DNA of 64,000 bases from Nematostella vectensis. Lineage: Eukaryota; Cnidaria; Anthozoa; Actiniaria; Edwardsiidae. The translations under genes were made by a program, and so were the position numbers. Below the pieces are notes generated by a model. The model was not told the DNA's origin. It was given only the letters and a program-made list of their open reading frames with translations, and did not search any database. Every line of letters begins with the position of its first letter. Position 1 is the first letter of the stretch. Shown piece after piece: positions 11,556 through 22,300 of this stretch. The stretch covers positions 1,240,001 through 1,304,000 of the forward strand of contig NC_064046.1 in assembly GCF_932526225.1 (NCBI RefSeq), read 5' to 3'.

Positions 11556-14500
11556 TCATGCCTCAATGTTATGGCAGCTGCACTTGAGCCTCCTGTCGAT
11601 GCGGCAGAGGATAGTGTTAAGCTGTCTTCCTGGCCCAGCCTCGTATACAGTGACAGGATTCTTGTCTCTTATTAGGGATGTAACCAATTGGTGCCACAAT
11701 ACTGGCTGGACCAACTGCTGAACTAAAAGTCTGAGAGACAAAAATAGAGTGTTTGTAATAAATAAACAGGAGTGTACATTTGTAAGACAAGGTTGATGTA
11801 CGGCTAGGGTGGGTTTGGTGGAGGGCAAGGATGGGGTTGTATGAATAGGTTGGGGTTGGTGTAGGGTGGGTTTTGGTTGGTGTAAGGCTAGGGTGGGGTT
11901 GTAGGATGGGCTAGGGTTAGGTTGGTGTAGGGCTAGGGTTGGGTTAGTGTAGGTTGGTGTAAGGCTAGGGTGGGGTTGGGTGTAATGCTGGGGTGGGTTC
12001 AGTGTAAGGCTAGGGTGAGTTTGGTGTAAGGCTAGGGTGGGTTTGGTGTAAGGATTAGTCTGGGTTAGGGTGGGTTAGTGTGGGTCTAGGGTAGAAATGT
12101 TTGTCTGGGGGTAAGCCTCACTCCTTGTATTTGCTGACACAACAGATGCCAGGCCTTTCCATGCTCTTCCATAGTTACTAAGGACAAATTGTATCATTCC
12201 AACTCTAGTTGTGACAACACACTCGCTTACACAGCGCCACACTAACCTCCTAACTTCCTCCACAGAGCCATATGGCCTCCCTGTGACATTAGAGTAAACA
12301 GGAAAGGCAGGAGGCCGTATCTCTACATTATCTAGGGCTTCTTCTAATGCAGGCTGTGCTATTGCCATTAGGGGTGAGTGGAAGGCACCATTCACAGGTA
12401 GCCTGGACACCTCAGTTGCTCCATGCTGCAACAACAATAAAAGGGTATTTGAGGTTGAAATCACTGAAACGACAGCAGGGGCATATCATGGGGGGGTAAT
12501 AGTGCAGTAAGCATACACGCCCACTTCCCCCTAGATGACAAAAAGTGAGCCATTTCTTATTGGAGGATCATCAAATACTATCCTTTTTCTGTGCACAATC
12601 AATGTGCAACCCCCCCCCCCCCCCCCCCCTTCTCCATGATACCTAAAACTGGATTGGACAATCAATCAATCAATTAATTGTTTATAAAACCCTTTTGCAG
12701 CCTCTAGGTTGGACTACAGGGCCCGTCAGCAGGACACAAATATTATTCAATACAAAAGAGGGGCAGGTGAAAACCTATGATAAAATTCTTGTAAAACTTC
12801 CTGGTAAGAGTCAATTTTTGAAATAAGCTTTAAACCAAAGGCTTTGAGCCAATTCTGGTAAAATATACTACTAAAGTTCTAGTGCAGAGCCTCAAAATGA
12901 ATATTTCTTGTGAACAGTTTCAATAGCCTTATTAAAAATAAGCCATTGAAGTTGAAGCAAAGTTTTACTCTTATATTTTCTTGACAAGGTTCTAACCTTT
13001 GAGTTTCCAAACTGAATAATGTAGTCCATTGCTTTCAAACTGCAGGCAATGACCCTACACTTTGGGTACAAGTAGTTGGCAATGACGGCTTCCGTTTCTT
13101 GTTGCTGTGGGTGTTGCGAGCTTGCCCATTCTTTTGCCGCACCACAGAGCTCATCCAACTGGATGTCATTGAGTCCTTTCACTGTTACCATTCCACTTGG
13201 ATTATTCCCGGATGCCTTTTGCATAGCCTTAGCTCTCACACTGACAACCTTTAAAGCTGGGTAACAAATAAGCCACAGCTAATAAGTGTAAAACAAAGTG
13301 ACTGCAGGGCCATGGCAGGCCTTGAAATATTGGGAGGGGAGGGGAGGGAACAATACGGAAACATTAAAAATTATTAGGGGCACAGCCATGACCCTACTGA
13401 TTATTTCCTTATAATGTTTGAAAATATTGGGGGGGGGGGGGGTGGGCACATGCCCCCAGTGCCCCACCCACTGCTACAATTGTTACAATTGTGGTAATTA
13501 TATCTGTTTGTTGCTTATATTGCTTTACTTTTTAGGTAAAACTACAAAAATTCAAGTACCCCTATGTAGGTCACATCGGACAGGTAGAGTAACCTAGCAA
13601 AATATCCTGCAAGTCAGTAGTGCTTGAACTGACTGGAGCAGTTGGGTAACCAACAAACAATCAGTAAGAGTACAAAACAGTGTCACAGCCAGGATTTTTT
13701 AAGGGGGCAGTGCACAGATATAGATTTCATATATGTGAGGTGAAGTTTAAAATTCTGTCCTTTTCCAAATAATATCGCTTTTTGTGAGGGTTAGATGGGG
13801 TGTGTTTGCCCCTGTGCCCACCCCTAGCTATGCCACGCCCATCCCTTGCTATGGGGGAGCAATTTCCCACGGACGTAGCTTGTGGTCAAGTCTGCGGACT
13901 CCCAGCAGTCATACCCAACCTCACAGTCGGAATTTTCAGATCACCATCTCCGGAAAGTGTGTGTTGGCAGATCATATAATTATCTATAGTCTTTAGTCTG
14001 CTCAATTTAGTTAGGGTTTATTACTATATATGTCATCAGGCAGATTAAAAAAATAAATGAGCAAGAACGGACGAGTGAGTCAGCCTACATGATGGAAAAA
14101 CATGACGTGACGCTTCCAATAAGCCCATTTCACATTGAATAAGGCGGGGAATTTCTCTGAGTACTTAGTAACTAATAGCACACAAAGTATCAAGGGCGAC
14201 TTTTTTTAAATTGATGCGACTTTTTGTAAAGTGTCATTGAAATTTGAGCTTTTCATAAACTGATACACAGGGCAATGATGATCAAGGAAAAATTATCTTA
14301 AAAGCCAAAATCTGGTTATGTGCACTTCAGCCTCACGTTATTTGTGTTGTGAAAATATGTCCGTAGAACAAGGAACCTATAGCCATTGTAAGAAATTGTA
14401 TCTTCTCTCTCTATCTGGAATTGCACGGTTTCCAGGTTTTTCCGTCATGTCGAGTCAGCCAATTAGTTTTCTAATCTCGACTTAGGAACCACGGGTTTTG

Positions 14501-15960
14501 CGTTTTATGGTAATCATAACAAAGTACGTAATAGCAGGCACGTAAACAGGATTAGCTGAGGGAGGTAGTTGAGGGGTTGCGCAGCCATAGGTATCATATA
14601 ATACCTAATTGTCAATTCATGATGTAATTTCTGCAGACTCTTCCGTTTAATTGAGTATTTTGAAGTACTTATAATAAGTTACTCATGATGACAGTTATGA
14701 TGAAAGTTGGACCGCCATCTTGGATTTCTCCGACAATCTCGCACTTTCCGGAGATGGTGATCAGAAAATTTGGACTGTGAGGTTGGGTATGACCGCTGAG
14801 AGTCCGCGGATTCGACCACAATCTAAGTCTGTGGGAAATTGCTTCCCCTTGCTATGCTCCCACAAAATATTTACCATCACTAAGCGTAAGTGCCTGAGCA
14901 AACACCAATGCGCTATACTCTCCAACACTGAAACCAGCAGCAGAAAACAGGGCAGGGTCACCTTGTTCATTCAGGTACTGTCAAGGAAGAATAAACAATA
15001 ACATCGGAAATATTCTATCATCTATTTCCTATCGACACATATAAATGTTTTGAGGCATTGTTTACAGAATATGGCAACATTGCAAATTTCCAAAAAGCCA
15101 GATATGGTGGAAGGAAGGGTCTTTTTGGAAATTTGCAATGTCAAACCACTACAATTACAAACAAGCCTGTTTTAGCTGAACAGCTGTGAAACGGTGTGAA
15201 AGCCCAGCATTTGTTAGCCTTTAATGGAGACAAAGGCACAAATAAAAAGATTGCAGTGCTGTGGTACTTAACACGGCAACAGCCAGGTTGTGCGCAGGGT
15301 GCACATGAGTAAGTACGCAGCTGCTTTGTCTCCTATTATCTTTGTTCTACAAAGGAGTTCTTTTGTCTCCATTCTTCTCGTTCTTTGTGTCGAGGTGTGG
15401 ATATTGTTCATTTGCCAAACAAATAGAAGCTTGTAAGAGCTGCATACTGACCCGTGCACATGCAACCCCTTGACTGCCAAGAAGTGGGACATCTTTTATT
15501 ATGAGCTATGACTACCCCCCCACCCCACCCCCTGTGTACTACCATTATCAAACCTACAAATGTGTGACGCATTTTTTATATTAAGCATGCTGAGCAAAGG
15601 AATATTGCTCCCTGGGTCTCTCATTGCTCGTAGAGTTGTTCTTACCATCGAAGAGTGTTTCTCGTGCCATTTCAATGCTGCTAGGGAGGCGACTAGTACG
15701 GCCAGCTGGCTGTTCTCGGTGCGATTAAGCCTTTCCGCCGGTCCTTCCACGCAAATCTTCAACAAATCATACCCTATCAGCTCGTTGACCCTCTTGAAGA
15801 AGTTCTGGATATCTCTGTCGTTTGCAAATCTCCGACACATGCCGACAAAGTGGGCACCTTGCCCAGGGAACAGGAACGCCGTCGAATGGTCATGCCTGAA
15901 CTGTTTAGAAGTTTGCTGAAAAAGTCGTTTGACAACAATCCTCAGCTTAAAAGACAACAT
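11556..15960 (-). CDS. MCAT: Malonyl-CoA:ACP transacylase, mitochondrial; 5 exons
   Basis: Minus-strand exons: 15960-15646, 14977-14875, 13256-12997, 12425-12247 and 11730-11556 (stop included); 1032 nt, 343 aa. All junctions are GT/AG and the phases agree. The enzyme moves malonyl from CoA to mitochondrial acyl carrier protein in type II fatty-acid synthesis. The N-terminus (MLSFKLRIVVKRLF) is basic with no acidic residue, as expected for matrix targeting. Family landmarks: FPGQGAH at 31-37, nucleophile motif GFSVGE at 120-125 (Ser122), the Arg of VRAKAM (R147) that would bind the malonyl carboxylate, catalytic His242 in NGAFHSPL, and GPGRQL at 318-323. The human protein is about 390 aa, so this version is somewhat shorter. 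Intron 2 holds a MITE flanked by an inverted duplication, and intron 4 a minisatellite. The gene is divergent from ANKRD27 with 357 bp between start codons. Confidence 0.95.
11800..12095. repeat. Degenerate GGCTAGGGTGGG minisatellite in MCAT intron 4
   Basis: Imperfect tandem copies of a roughly 20-25-bp G-rich unit (GTAAGGCTAGGGTGGGTTT-like) lie between MCAT exons 5 and 4. It resembles telomeric TTAGGG only superficially because the unit is longer and irregular. It does not include either exon edge. Confidence 0.75.
13300..13470. repeat. Dispersed G-run repeat, copy 1 (MCAT intron 2)
   Basis: This copy contains the landmarks ATATTGGG, GGCACAGCCATGACC, TTATAATGTTTGAAAATAT and a terminal G run followed by GTGCCCCACCC. 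The same order of landmarks recurs at 57725-57885 and, more decayed, at 62880-63020, both in DHX16. It is a short interspersed element with no coding capacity. Confidence 0.65.
13843..14856. repeat. Long inverted duplication in MCAT intron 2, enclosing a MITE
   Basis: Positions 13843-13960 read in reverse complement closely match 14741-14856 (shared words include CTTTCCGGAGATGGTGATC and GTGAGGTTGGGTATGAC). The arms are about 116 bp and diverged by some substitutions, with about 780 bp between them. The MULE-like MITE at 14087-14450 is inserted inside the loop. The right arm ends less than 20 bases from the 5' splice site of exon 2 (14875/14874), so the pre-mRNA could fold close to that donor. 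Confidence 0.75.
14078..14460. mobile_element. MULE-like MITE, copy A, with 9-bp target-site duplication
   Basis: The element ends are ACATGATGGAAAAAC and GTTTTTCCGTCATGT (inverted). The flanks carry the direct repeat GAGTCAGCC on both sides, a 9-bp target-site duplication. The interior is non-coding. It is the same family as copy B (24003-24390, opposite orientation) and copy C (about 42790-43133). A 9-bp duplication is the Mutator-superfamily hallmark. Confidence 0.8.
15077..15141. repeat. Perfect 21-bp hairpin in MCAT intron 1
   Basis: Positions 15077-15097 (ACATTGCAAATTTCCAAAAA...) are the exact reverse complement of 15121-15141, with a 23-nt loop. Size and shape resemble a microRNA or small-hairpin precursor, but a decayed MITE would look the same. 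Confidence 0.75.
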
Positions 15961-16317
15961 TAGAAGCCTTGTTTATAACCCATATTTGCATTTGATTGTT
16001 TATTTCTCCAGTTTCGTTATCGTTTTTTTTTTTCATCACGGCCGCCATGTTTGACCTTCGACCCAGGTTTCCTTTACATTCGTCCACAGGCAACCCACCA
16101 AGAATGGAACAAGCATTAACAACAACGTAAAATACGATACACAATATTTCTTCGATTGTGACAAAATACAATTAAAAGTTCCTAAGCCTTGAGTTTTTTT
16201 TCTCATAGCCAAAAAAATTGTAAGAAAATGAACCTTTTTTGCGTGTATTTTTCGTGCACAATAAGAGAGTGTAGACTGGGTACGAGCGTGTTTTGTTATT
16301 GCGATGTATCTATCAAA
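15961..16317. promoter_or_regulatory. Bidirectional MCAT/ANKRD27 promoter region
   Basis: The start codons of MCAT (15960, minus) and ANKRD27 (16318, plus) are 357 bp apart and divergent, so both promoters and 5' UTRs must share this space unless untranslated exons lie elsewhere. A GCCGCCATGTTTG motif at about 16041 matches the GCCGCCAT core typical of YY1-type housekeeping promoters. No TATA box is evident. The promoter role is inferred from geometry. Confidence 0.6.
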
Positions 16318-19300
16318 ATGGCTGAAGACGTTCATATCGAAGGATACGATGAAGATTTGGTCGAAAATTCCTTCTTCAAATACATTCAGAATAAACACAA
16401 ACCTTTATACGAAGAAGCTACAGAGCAAAGATGGACGGTGAGGACGAATGAGGCTTTTTACGATAGATAACTCGCACATTAAACTAGAACTATCTGTGTC
16501 AGGGAATTTCGGATCTCTAAAAATCACGGGACCATTTCCGTAGTTTATACAAGTTTTCGCGCCAATAGGCTTTTATACCTTGAAAATAACATTAAAAGGG
16601 ATGTTTTTTTTATCAATTATTCTCGGAGACTACAGTAACGCTGGATACGTATATCAGAACTGGAGCATAGAAATTAATATCATTTTTCATCAGACGCTTT
16701 ACAGGACGTTTTACATATGACCTGCTCCCCTTGTATGTCCAGCTCACTTTCATTCTGAAAACGCCTAAAACAATGCGTTACTTATGAACCATTCAGTTCG
16801 AAAGCATAATTCCACATTTTTATTGTTGTTGTTAATGTTGCTCTTTTCCTTAAGCATAAATAGTGGCTCGTCGTTCATATGAAAGTGTTAATAGTTTAAG
16901 GAAATTCCCTTGAATTGCACTGCGCACCCCCTCTGCGCATAGTGGCGCGCGCTGTTTGTTCGGATTTTCCGGTATTAAGTGCACTCGCGTGCCATAGTTG
17001 TACAAGAAAACACAGCAAAAGGCGCTTGTTTTTTACTTAAAATCGCTTTAACAGAAAAACGAAGTCGATTACCCCCATTTTTTATTTGCTCAAATAGGTA
17101 AATATGTACGGAAAAATAATATACTGAAAGAAGAAAAAAAGTTGGGTTGTAGAAGTTTTGATATTTCTCTTAAAAGCCATAAAAATACTTCAAAATGGCT
17201 CTTTTTACCGTATGAATAGTGGCGAAAACAATGTGATCTCTTAAAATAAGATTTGTTTTGAACATTAGCTACTACGGGTTATTGTTTAGGAGATCGGATT
17301 TTGGCAGCTTGAAAAAAAAAAGAACTTAATTTTCTAAAGACTATAGGCACTCTTTTTGAAAACTTAGAGTTGGGATTTTTCCATGCGTGATCAGTAAAAA
17401 CGCGTCAACTCTACGCCCCTCTGTTGTGAAAACGAGGTCGGTACCCCCATTTTTTTATTACATTTTCTGATAGCCCTTAAATTCAATATTGTTTATGCCA
17501 AGTTTTAAAAAATTCTGGGTTGTAGAACTATTTCGAGGGAATTACCTTAAACTTATTTACACAGACTGATTAACGTCAGATTGATTGAGGACCATGGCAT
17601 TTTTAAGCTTTAATTTGTCTGGCCCTGCTCTGTTCCTGAAAAAAGAAAGATTTGACCCAACGTCAAGAATCTGTTGTATTGTAGAGCTGTGTTGTAGAGC
17701 TGACAATAAATGAGTAACACAAAATTGGGCTAAAAAATCAACACATATAATCAACCTTTACATAGGTTTATGTGTTTTCACATTTCTGTCAACTGTCTCT
17801 ATCTCTTGGTCTGATTTTGAAAATTTTGTTTCTAGATTTGTATCCCTCGAATAGGCACCCTGTCGAGATCTAACCACACCCTACAGGACGTAGAGAACCA
17901 TATCCTCAAGACAACTGACAAGTCTTCTAGCAGCTACAAAACACTCAATGATAAGGTGATTCTTGCAATTAGTGGGCGCTTAACCAGGATTTGCTGCTGA
18001 TGATGATGATGATGATGACAATGATTATAGTGATGATGATGATGACGATGGTGATGATAATAATGAGGATGATGACAATGATGATGATTACGACGATGAT
18101 GAGGGCAAGGGTGATGAATGCTACTGCTGATGATGATGGTGATAATGATGATTATTTTTATTATTATTTTTATTACTTTATTGCAGACTGTTCAAGTAAA
18201 TGAGGGGTTCATTGTTACAACAGAGGGATTTAAAGATGTTAAGTCTGTAAGTTATTATTTTATTACATTTTCTATACTTTGATCACATAAGCTTTATTTC
18301 AACCCTATGAAATCATTGTTTATAGATAATACCAAAACATGTACATTCATCTTGGTTGTCTAATAGAAACTACTGTATTAGTGCATCATCTGGATTGCAA
18401 GTCTTACAAAATATGCTCTTTTATTTACCTTGATCTTTAGAAATGACTAATCTGATCTTCAAAACTTTGTGATTTGGATAGGTGCGGATCTTGTTTGAGG
18501 AAACATTTTTCAACAAAGAAAATGAAAGCTACCATGTCCTCTGTCTGGATCAACCCCTGGAAGGTGGTGTAGGTAAGGAATTGATGTAGCTGTTACACAT
18601 GTGTGGAAAAGAGAAAGCAAAAGCCAAAGGCCCTTGTCTCTGTCCATCGAGTTCCCCATACACCCTCAAAAAGTGTTTAGAGCCTTGTTATTAAAAATAG
18701 ATTTTCTGTTCAATAGGTGTTAGTGCCGAGCCTGTTATTCAAACACTTGAGCATCTGCAAGGTTGTGTGGACTTTCTCTGGCCATCAACTGGTAAGGGAT
18801 TGTAGATAGTTTAAGATTGTTATCCTTGATTATCAGCTATTTGTCATAGATGCTTAAACCAGAGGCCCAAAAATAATGTGGGTCTGGGAGGTCTGCTCTC
18901 CAATGAATGATTTATCAAACAAATAGCAAACAGCATGTCCACTGCCTTTTGTCACAATAAGCTGCTTGGCTGAAGGATCAGCTAGCTCACCTAAAGGTTG
19001 ATTCTCGCAAGGACTCAAGCGTAAGCGCAAACGGAAGCGCAACACAAGTTGAAATCGGTTCCACACAAGGGGCAAGGAAATCAGGCAGTTGTGCTCTCTT
19101 GTGCTTGCACTTGCCTTCTAGCGTTGCGCTTGCGCTTATGTCCAAGTGAGAACCAACCTTAAGAGGTCTGCATGAAATATAGTTGATGATAATAGTAACA
19201 TTCTTTTCCTGGTCTAGGTACCAAACAAGGACAAAAGCAAATTGATGAGATCATTCAGCTGTTCAACTCCACTTATCAGCAGCTAGAAGGAGAGTCTCTT

Positions 19301-22300
19301 AGGCATCTTATGGTAACAGATTTAATAGTGAAAACATAAAGGATAAATATTCCCTTTGTCATTTAAAGTCATGAACACCAATAACAATAAAAGGGTAGTT
19401 TAGGAGCAGAACTAATAGTTGTAGTTTGCATTGTATTCACTTTTAGTACACCAAGACATTTGTGGGAGCAAATTGGAGGAAACAACCTGGTTATTTAATA
19501 TGCAAAAAATAAATGCACGTAGCAGTGAGCAGTGACTTGTACAGGCAGGGTAACATCAACTCAGCCTAAGCACTTTTCTAAAAAAAAAATGTGAAATCCA
19601 ATTGATATTTAAGCCACTTTAAGTCATTAACACAATATTCCAATCTCACTGAGACTGAGATAGCAATAGGTGGCACCATAGTTTAGAGGATTTCACATTT
19701 CTTATGTTTATTTTATTTTATTTTATTTATATTTTTATTATTGCTAGGATGCCGCAAATGCCATCTACACCAGAGCCATGCAAGCTGCTCTTAAGAACTG
19801 GCAACTGGTGAGTTCATTGGTGACACCCGCTTCTTGGCTTCACCCTCACCCTCGGCCACACCCAGGGGCTGTGATGGAGGTGGAAGACCATGTTACATCG
19901 TTTTTTCATGCAGCATGTTGCGCGAAAAAGTGATGTTGCAAAACGACCCGTGTAACAACACCTTAATGCTGTCCTGTTTCTGGTATGTATCTTTGCTCTT
20001 ACTTTTTTTGCTAATTTTTTTAGCGCAAACTTGCAAAAAGCAACAAGAGTTATCTTGACAATGTGAAACTCGCAATTGAGGTTAGTGACAATCTTCATAT
20101 TAACATCTGTACTTGATGCTAGTAAAAAAAGACAAATGAGCTTTGTGCACATACATACAAGAGCCAGGGATTTACACTAGAGCAAGGTGCCATAGGATTG
20201 GGAGAATCTGACCATTTAGCTGACCATATTTCCTTTGATATCTCTTTTTCATAGTTTACAGTACATTTAATTCATTGAGTAGCGCAAATAGTAATTTAAA
20301 AAAATGTAGAGATGACCCTACTAGGATTTTTATTGTCAAACAATAAAACAAATTGAACATATATTGAACTATTTGTTGGAGTTCTTCTTTGGAGTTTACT
20401 TTCTTGATTAAGCTGGATTTGTTACTTGAAACAAAAACATGATAGGTCAAAAGACAGATCAAGTTTACTAAAAGCATCTTATCATTGTTTTATCTATCTC
20501 TCTTCTAAAGAATATTGTGGTCGGCTCAATTTGTTGCAGACTTATGTGATGCATGGACTCCACAGTCAATTGATGAAGGGTATAAGTGCCATTTTTGGGA
20601 ATGAGGTATGTGACAGTCTTCTGTCATGCACTGTCTATATGGAGTAACCAGCAAGGCAAATCCAGAAGTCCCCGTATGAAGGGCTTTGAAGCGTAGTTTT
20701 GCAGACTGCATTGGCCCAGCTCTACTGGACACTCATCTTATCCTAGCTTACATCGGCCTATCAGGGGCGTTGCCCCCCCCCCTCCCTCCATCTAGCAGCG
20801 AAAAAATACAGTAAATGTATGAGACATTATCTATAATAGGAGAAACTGCCTTGAAAGGTTCTTTTGGGCCCCCCCCCTGTTAAAAGTCCTGGCTATGCCG
20901 CTGCCCATATTTTATTTCACCTGGTAACCAACCCCCCCCCCTAAAACACAGCTGTTTGCATACCTCGTCCAATGGCTGATGAAACGACAGGGGGGGTCCT
21001 TAAGGTACAGAAATGGCTGAGCCAACATTGCTTTAAATAAGATAAAATACTGTCCTTTCATTACTCTATTTTTGTAAATTCTAGTTTCTTGGATTCTTTA
21101 AGTACCATTTCTAGGATTTCCATTGATTTCAGTACTGTTAAACAACAAGAGATTTTATTTATATGTTGAGATTAGTTGTACAACATTAGTTGTACAAGAT
21201 TAGTTGTACAAGATTAGTTGTACAAGTTTTTACATTTTTAGTATTTCCTCTGCAGGATGCAGCACTCAACAAGACCACACGCAACCTTGCTGAAATCCAA
21301 ATCAGGGACCTGGAAATCAAGCCTGAGTTATGGTAAGTTATGGCGGAACTAATCTTAAGGTGGAAGGGGGAGGGGGTGGGGCTTATGAAATCAAAAGTTT
21401 TAATAGAATATAGAGAAGCCGGGGTGTGTTTCTATAACCCCCTAAAAGCTACATCAAGGAAATTAACCATTTTATATTATCTATTTAATGTTTAACATTT
21501 ATTTTTAAACACCTGTTTCAAAAGGTTGGACTCCACTTGTAGCCCACAATGCTCCATGTGTATCAAAAAGCAAAAAAGCATAAATAGTCATTCTCCGCTG
21601 ACATAACATCCCAAGGAAGGCGAAAATATGTTTGTTATTATAGTATTCTTGGTGTTTAGTAGTACTCTTGGTATTAAAACTCTCTTTTCTCATAGTCAAA
21701 ATCTCCCCAGAGCGAGGAGAATTCTCTCACTGCTGAATAAGGTACTGAATGTTATGATTTATTTTTAATGACACAAATATCTTAATGGGAGTGTTAATTT
21801 TCAGTGTAAAAACAATTCTCCCCCCCCCCCCCCCCCTTCTTTAACAACCCCCAGAACTTCAGTAGAACTCTAGAAAAATTCAGAGCCCCCTTAGAGGGCC
21901 CAGTTTCTTTTCTGAAACCTTCAGGTGGTTTAAAAGTTTCCGAGGTCCCTTCCCCCTAAATATCTGACCTCTCACTCTCAGGGGATTTAATGAACATTCC
22001 CTATTTCTTCTCCTTATATTTACAGTTCACAAGTCCGCTTGAGAAGTTCCACTGCTTAAAGAAGTCTATCACAATGGTCACAGAAAGAAAACTTAAGGAG
22101 AGTGAGCAAGGTACAATAAACAGCAAGAGGCTCGGGCATTTAACGTAGAGTGGGTGCAAGCCTGACTTGGGGGTAATTAATATTTTCTTTCCAAGCACAG
22201 AAGTTACTTTTTTTCATTTCCAGGCACAGAAGATGTGGTAACAGCTGATGACCTTCTCCCCGCCCTTGTCTTCCTAGTGATCAAGTCCGACATTCCCAAC

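Larger units (their letters stand above)
16318..20080 (+). other. ANKRD27: ANKRD27 exons 1-8: N-terminal region
   Basis: Exons: 16318-16437, 17836-17955, 18187-18246, 18482-18572, 18717-18791, 19218-19312, 19748-19807 and 20024-20080 (226 codons). They encode the region before VPS9. Similarity to human VARP is clear in VRILFEETFFNKE (exon 4; human has a PILFEETFYNE-like segment) and in DAANAIYTRAMQ (exon 7). The human N-terminal domain is linked to endosomal and retromer association. Intron 2 carries a GAT microsatellite and intron 5 an inverted-repeat MITE. Confidence 0.88.

Noticed and set aside
11800-12095. Interstitial telomeric sequence
   Set aside because: The GGCTAGGGTGGG words are longer and more irregular than TTAGGG units; no run of TTAGGG is present.
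16189-16317. Earlier in-frame ATG for ANKRD27
   Set aside because: The 43 added residues are unlike the family N-terminus, whereas the ATG at 16318 leads directly into the conserved GYDEDL segment.
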